A DNA stretch of 10,208 nt from Opitutales bacterium (GTDB taxonomy: Bacteria; Verrucomicrobiota; Verrucomicrobiia; Opitutales; Intestinicryptomonadaceae), in contig JAGBOM010000266.1 in the NCBI GenBank assembly GCA_017633865.1, positions 1-10,208 on the forward strand, written 5' to 3'. Below the pieces are notes generated by a model. It searched no databases. It had not been told where the DNA came from and was given only the letters and a program-made list of their open reading frames with translations. Position numbers and translations under genes: made by a program. Positions 7,038 to 10,208 of this stretch are shown here, in pieces. The first letter of the stretch is position 1. The number at the start of each line of letters is the position of its first letter.

Positions 7038-8252
7038 ATGAAAAACAATGAAAAATTTTGCATGCACCTTGTGGGCGAACAGCCTATCCCCGTATACCTC
7101 GTCGCGAAAAATTTACCCGCGGACGTGTCGCATATATTGCTTTGCACGCAAAAAACAAAGCGCGTCGCAAATAATATACGGCATACGTTAAACAAGAACG
7201 GCTTTAGCGCGAAAAAAATAGAAGAGCTGAACGCGGGAGAGTTGGATATACCCGCGCTTGTCGACAATTATAAAGCTGTTATAAAAAAATATGGAATCGA
7301 ATATAAGAACTTGTATTTCAACGTAACAAGCGGGACAAAGCCAATGTTTGCCGCGGTCTACCAACTTTCGCCGGATATTACCCCCCTCTACTTGGACACC
7401 AATTCTCGAAGCGTAATGACTATGGCGAACGATTATAAAAAAGAGCAGATTTCGAATTTTTTGCGCATAGAGGAATTTTTTAACATAGCCGGATACGATA
7501 GCAAATATTTCTATGTCACGGATAATTCGGAAAACCTATCCGGCCAGGATTTGGTTTCGCTTAAAGAACAATCCTATAAAATGATAGAGGATAGAGAATC
7601 GCTCTTGCATAAGATATATAATTCATTTTTTGTAAATAAAATATCCGAAAAGGATTCAAACTTTATTTTTGATGTGAAAAAGAACGATAGAAAAACTATC
7701 TTAGCCTTTTTGCGAAAGAAAGTTCCCGATTTACCCGAAAACTTTTTCCCGACCGAATTTAATCTTGGCGACCGCATTATAAACGAAAGGTTGAAGAAAA
7801 TTAGCGATATTCGGATGCAGGCGTTTTTCCCGGGAGGATGGTTTGAGGAATACGCGTACAACAATTTAAAAAAGTCCGGGGAAAAAAGCGGCAGTATAAA
7901 AGAGATACAAATTTCATGCAAAATAGAGAAGCGCGAAAATATTGAGAGCGGGGTTCACGATAAGCAGGAGCTGGACGTGGTGTATACCGACGGCATAAAT
8001 TTGTTCATAGTCGAGTGTAAATGCATTAAAGAATCCGCCAAGCAAGGCAATTTTGCGCAAAAGCTGGAGAGCATAGCATCAAAGGTGGGGGGCGCGTTTT
8101 CAAAAGGCATATTTTTATACGCTAAAGATAATACGGTGTCGGAAGCGGAAGAGGCAAAAATAAGAGTGTCCAAAAATCTTTACCTGTTCCGCAATAAGAA
8201 AGAAATCGACGATTTTATCGCAAGCCCGTTTGAATCGCTAAAGAGAAAGTAA
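7038..8252 (+). CDS. Card1/Can2-type CARF nuclease, cOA-activated effector
   Basis: This is a cyclic-oligoadenylate-activated nuclease. The 404-aa chain has an N-terminal CARF domain of the DUF1887 kind. It opens with MHLVGEQPIPVYL (residues 9-21) and LLCTQKTKRVA, then carries the ligand-binding loop NVTSGTKPMFAAV (95-107). A middle segment (about 140-260) links to a C-terminal PD-(D/E)xK domain. That domain has GGWFEEY (266-272, with Glu270/Glu271), ELDVVY (Asp313) and IVECKC (Glu326, Lys328), so all expected catalytic residues are kept. Characterised relatives (Card1, Can2) are dimers activated by cA4 that cut ssDNA and RNA, or nick supercoiled DNA, and can cause dormancy. AAGGA at 7026-7030 supports ATG 7038. 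The stop overlaps cas1 as TAATG, so the effector sits inside the operon. Confidence 0.9.
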   Translation: MKNNEKFCMHLVGEQPIPVYLVAKNLPADVSHILLCTQKTKRVANNIRHTLNKNGFSAKKIEELNAGELDIPALVDNYKAVIKKYGIEYKNLYFNVTSGTKPMFAAVYQLSPDITPLYLDTNSRSVMTMANDYKKEQISNFLRIEEFFNIAGYDSKYFYVTDNSENLSGQDLVSLKEQSYKMIEDRESLLHKIYNSFFVNKISEKDSNFIFDVKKNDRKTILAFLRKKVPDLPENFFPTEFNLGDRIINERLKKISDIRMQAFFPGGWFEEYAYNNLKKSGEKSGSIKEIQISCKIEKRENIESGVHDKQELDVVYTDGINLFIVECKCIKESAKQGNFAQKLESIASKVGGAFSKGIFLYAKDNTVSEAEEAKIRVSKNLYLFRNKKEIDDFIASPFESLKRK

Positions 8253-9289
8253 TGCCCTTAATAAGCGTAACGAACGAGGGAACCCTTATTTGCGTTTCCG
8301 GAGACGGTTATTCGCTGAAACATAATGGCCATATTTTCGCGAGACTGCCTTCGGGAATTATAGACCAGCTGGTTATAGGCCCGAAGGTAGAAATATCAAG
8401 AAAAGCGCTTGAAAAAATGTCGGATACGGGCATTCCCGTGGCTTTCATAGATTATTTCGGGCGCCTAAAAACGCGCCTGGTTCCGGTTTGGAAGCACAAC
8501 GCCGCCCCGAGAATAAGCCAAGCATTGGCGCGGGAGGACCAATCTTTGCGCTTGGAGCTCGCGAAAAGATTTGTCGCGGCAAAGCTCGCCAACTCGGCGC
8601 ATGTTTTGGGAGGGTACGCAAAGAATTATTCCGACAACATATTAAAGATCGTTAGAAACAAATTGCTAAGCCTTGGAGAGCCCTTAAAAGACGCAAAAAG
8701 CATAAACGACGTAATGGGTGTCGAAGGGATAGGCGCGAAATTTTATTGGGAGGCGTTCGGAACGTTGGCTCGCTGCGATTTTTGCGAATGGAAAGGCCGC
8801 AACCGCAGGCCGCCCAAAGATCCTGTAAATTCGCTGCTTTCCTACGCGTACGCGGTAATCGCGCAAATAATTCTTACATATTTAGAACTTTCGGGATTGG
8901 ATCCGTATATAGGGTACCTGCATTCTGTCGACGACCGCAAGCCGGCGCTCGCGTTGGATATGATCGAACCGTTTAGAGCCCTGTACGCTGATAAACTCGC
9001 GCTGAGATTGTTGAATCGGCGGCAAATAAGCGAGGGCGATTTTGAAATAGACGTCCATATAAACAACGGCGTTTATATGACGCTTGACGCGCGAAAATTA
9101 TTGGTGAAGGAAATATACGATACGATAAGCTCGTGCGAGGAGGATATGGGCATGGAGAGCCCGCGAAGCGCGATATTGGCGGATATTGATAAATTTAGGA
9201 CGGCCGCGAATAATAGAAAGCTGGACGAATTCATACCATACGCCGCGGATCGCGAAAATAAGATTTACAAATGCCTAGGCCTTATATGA
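8252..9289 (+). CDS. cas1: Cas1, CRISPR integrase
   Basis: Cas1 is the metal-dependent integrase that, with Cas2, inserts new spacers at the leader end of the array. The 345-aa product has the beta-rich N-terminus (VTNEGTLICVSGDGYSLK) and the SDTGIPVAFIDYFGR segment typical of the family. Catalytic residues are present: Glu158 in MGVEGIGAKFYWEAF, His224 in YIGYLHS, and Asp236/Glu239 in LDMIEPFRALYADKL. Length is normal for the type I/III branch. No reverse transcriptase or other fusion is present. The ATG at 8252 overlaps the upstream stop by one base (TAATG), and the TGA stop overlaps the preferred cas2 start (ATGA at 9286-9289), so translation of the three genes is probably coupled. Confidence 0.96.
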   Translation: MPLISVTNEGTLICVSGDGYSLKHNGHIFARLPSGIIDQLVIGPKVEISRKALEKMSDTGIPVAFIDYFGRLKTRLVPVWKHNAAPRISQALAREDQSLRLELAKRFVAAKLANSAHVLGGYAKNYSDNILKIVRNKLLSLGEPLKDAKSINDVMGVEGIGAKFYWEAFGTLARCDFCEWKGRNRRPPKDPVNSLLSYAYAVIAQIILTYLELSGLDPYIGYLHSVDDRKPALALDMIEPFRALYADKLALRLLNRRQISEGDFEIDVHINNGVYMTLDARKLLVKEIYDTISSCEEDMGMESPRSAILADIDKFRTAANNRKLDEFIPYAADRENKIYKCLGLI

Positions 9290-9576
9290 CATTCTATATA
9301 GTCAGCTACGATATACCTTCGGGCAAAGACGGAGACAGCCGGCGCGCTAAACTGGCGAAATACCTATGCGGAATAGGCTTGAGAGTGCAAATGTCCGTAT
9401 TCGAATTGCGCCTTCAGCCCGAAAAGCTGTTATCTGTATGCCGCGATATGGAAGAAATAATAAACGCCGACACCGATACAATAAGGATATATTCAATATG
9501 TTCGAACTGCGAAAAAAAGAGCGTTTTTATGGGGAAAAAAGCCCCATGCGAATACGAAAGCGCCATATTTTTTTAA
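9286..9576 (+). CDS. cas2: Cas2, adaptation subunit
   Basis: Cas2 is the small dimeric partner that bridges two Cas1 dimers during spacer integration. With ATG 9286 the product is 96 aa and begins MTFYIVSYDIPSGKDG, the normal start of the family, with the conserved Asp at residue 9 of the first strand. SVFE marks the swapped strand region, and the C-terminus includes a Cys pair (CSNCEKK) found in many Cas2 proteins. An ATG at 9271 in the same frame would add five residues (MPRPY) not usual for the family and overlap cas1 by 19 bp. I prefer 9286 because it gives an ATGA overlap and the expected N-terminus. The 158-bp leader follows directly. Confidence 0.94.
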   Translation: MTFYIVSYDIPSGKDGDSRRAKLAKYLCGIGLRVQMSVFELRLQPEKLLSVCRDMEEIINADTDTIRIYSICSNCEKKSVFMGKKAPCEYESAIFF

Positions 9577-9734
9577 CGCTCAACATTACGCAAAGCATAT
9601 GTTAGTAATATTCATAAACATACAGAATAAGCAAACTTTGCGCTTAAAAATGGCAAGATATTTCTTAAAAAACTTGCCATATTACGCAAACGCGCTATAT
9701 AACCTTGCGTATTCTAACAATATAAGAACGTAAA
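9577..9734 (+). promoter_or_regulatory. CRISPR leader
   Basis: This AT-rich 158-bp stretch lies between cas2 and the first repeat, the usual position of a leader. It contains a direct repeat ATTACGCAAA (9585-9594 and 9681-9690) and several inverted repeats: CGCAAAG/CTTTGCG (9589-9595/9636-9642), ATGGCAAG/CTTGCCAT (9650-9657/9673-9680) and TACGCAA/TTGCGTA (9683-9689/9705-9711). No ORF or T-run terminator is visible. The last bases before the first repeat are GAACGTAAA. Its role as leader and integration site is inferred from position and composition. Confidence 0.8.
9674..9703 (+). promoter_or_regulatory. Candidate array promoter
   Basis: A -35-like TTGCCA (9674-9679, 5 of 6 to TTGACA) and a -10-like TATAAC (9698-9703, 5 of 6 to TATAAT) are 18 bp apart. 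An overlapping TATATA at 9696-9701 gives a 16-bp spacer. Transcription would begin near 9710, about 25 bp before the first repeat, and would read the array on the + strand. The -35 lies in the right arm of the ATGGCAAG/CTTGCCAT repeat, and the -10 lies inside the TACGCAA/TTGCGTA repeat. Confidence 0.45.
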
Positions 9735-10208
9735 GTATTGGAAAACGTACTTGCCGACAGGCATCTATGATAGCTCAAAAATAACGCGGAGATCGTCGGA
9801 GGCGACGATATTGGAAAACGTACTTGCCGACAGGCATCTATGATACTTCTAGCTGTAGCGACAACATTTTCACCAGATGTATTGGAAAACGTACTTGCCG
9901 ACAGGCATCTATGACGCCGATCGCCGAATTTTAACCCCTAACCCGGTTTATGGTATTGGAAAACGTACTTGCCGACAGGCATCTATGACTATTCCTCCTC
10001 TCCGTCTATGCAGATTAAATTTAGTATTGGAAAACGTACTTGCCGACAGGCATCTATGACTACAAGATTTCTGCTCCCCGTTTATGGATTAACCAGGTAT
10101 TGGAAAACGTACTTGCCGACAGGCATCTATGACTCCAAAACCCCCGTCGGGGGCTTGATACCTGGGGAGGTATTGGAAAACGTACTTGCCGACAGGCATC
10201 TATGACTA
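9735..10208 (+). CRISPR. CRISPR array, 7 repeats visible, open at right edge
   Basis: Repeats are 37 bp, starting GTATTGGAAAACG and ending GGCATCTATGA plus C or T. Copies are at 9735-9771, 9808-9844, 9879-9915, 9953-9989, 10024-10060, 10097-10133 and 10170-10206. Spacers are 36, 34, 37, 34, 36 and 36 bp, and a seventh starts at 10207. Copies are identical except at the ends: copies 1 and 2 end in T, copies 3-7 in C, and copy 2 begins with A. Each repeat has a short internal dyad TGCC-GACA-GGCA (repeat positions 18-29). If read on the + strand, the crRNA 5' tag would come from the TCTATGAC end, unlike the common AUUGAAAC tag. Spacer sizes fit a type III system. The array probably continues beyond the window. 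Confidence 0.98.

Noticed and set aside
9271..9285. Longer cas2 start at ATG 9271
   Set aside because: The extra MPRPY precedes the usual Cas2 N-terminus, and ATG 9286 gives the common ATGA overlap with cas1.
9877..10205. Two open frames across the CRISPR array
   Set aside because: They are translations of the repeats (recurring ENVLADRHL or GKRTCRQASM) with spacers between and are not genes.

Overview
The window is a nearly complete type III-B (Cmr) CRISPR-Cas locus. Everything convincing lies on the + strand. Shine-Dalgarno-like AAGGA boxes and TAA/TAG/TGA stops point to a bacterium using the standard code. The codon choice is A/T-leaning with many ATA codons, and the effector is a Card1/Can2-type nuclease, a family known from bacteria including spirochaetes. 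I cannot place the organism more precisely.

Layout. Positions 1-254 hold a strong GC-rich hairpin (87-117) and no convincing gene. Positions 276-470 hold a doubtful 64-codon TTG-start ORF. Its stop overlaps, as ATGA, the start of a 124-aa protein (467-841) that I read as a divergent AcrIII-1/Crn2 (DUF1874) ring nuclease. A 193-bp AT-rich gap follows. The compact operon then runs cas10/cmr2 (1035-2843), cmr3, cmr4, cmr5, cmr6, a short cmr1 (6386-6994), a CARF + PD-(D/E)xK nuclease of Card1/Can2 type (7038-8252), cas1 (8252-9289) and cas2 (9286-9576). A 158-bp leader with a plausible promoter and several inverted repeats leads into a CRISPR array. Seven 37-bp repeats are visible and the array runs off the right edge.

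How the parts should work together (family knowledge plus inference). Cmr1 and Cmr3-6 assemble on crRNA with Cas10. Target RNA binding turns on the GGDD Palm domain of Cas10 to make cyclic oligoadenylate. Cas10 here is only 602 aa and has no N-terminal HD nuclease domain, so immunity probably relies on signalling plus Cmr4 target-RNA cleavage. The Card1-like protein would be the signal-activated nuclease. The small upstream protein, with the GHxxT motif at His47, would remove the signal. Characterised Card1 and AcrIII-1/Crn2 proteins both use cA4, so the locus looks like a matched cA4 on/off circuit. Cas1 and Cas2 supply adaptation. No cas6 is present in the window, so pre-crRNA processing must be encoded elsewhere.

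The points most worth a second look are the standalone ring-nuclease candidate, the half-length Cmr1, the tandem inverted repeats over the leader promoter, and three consecutive spacers that share a near-identical 11-nt core.
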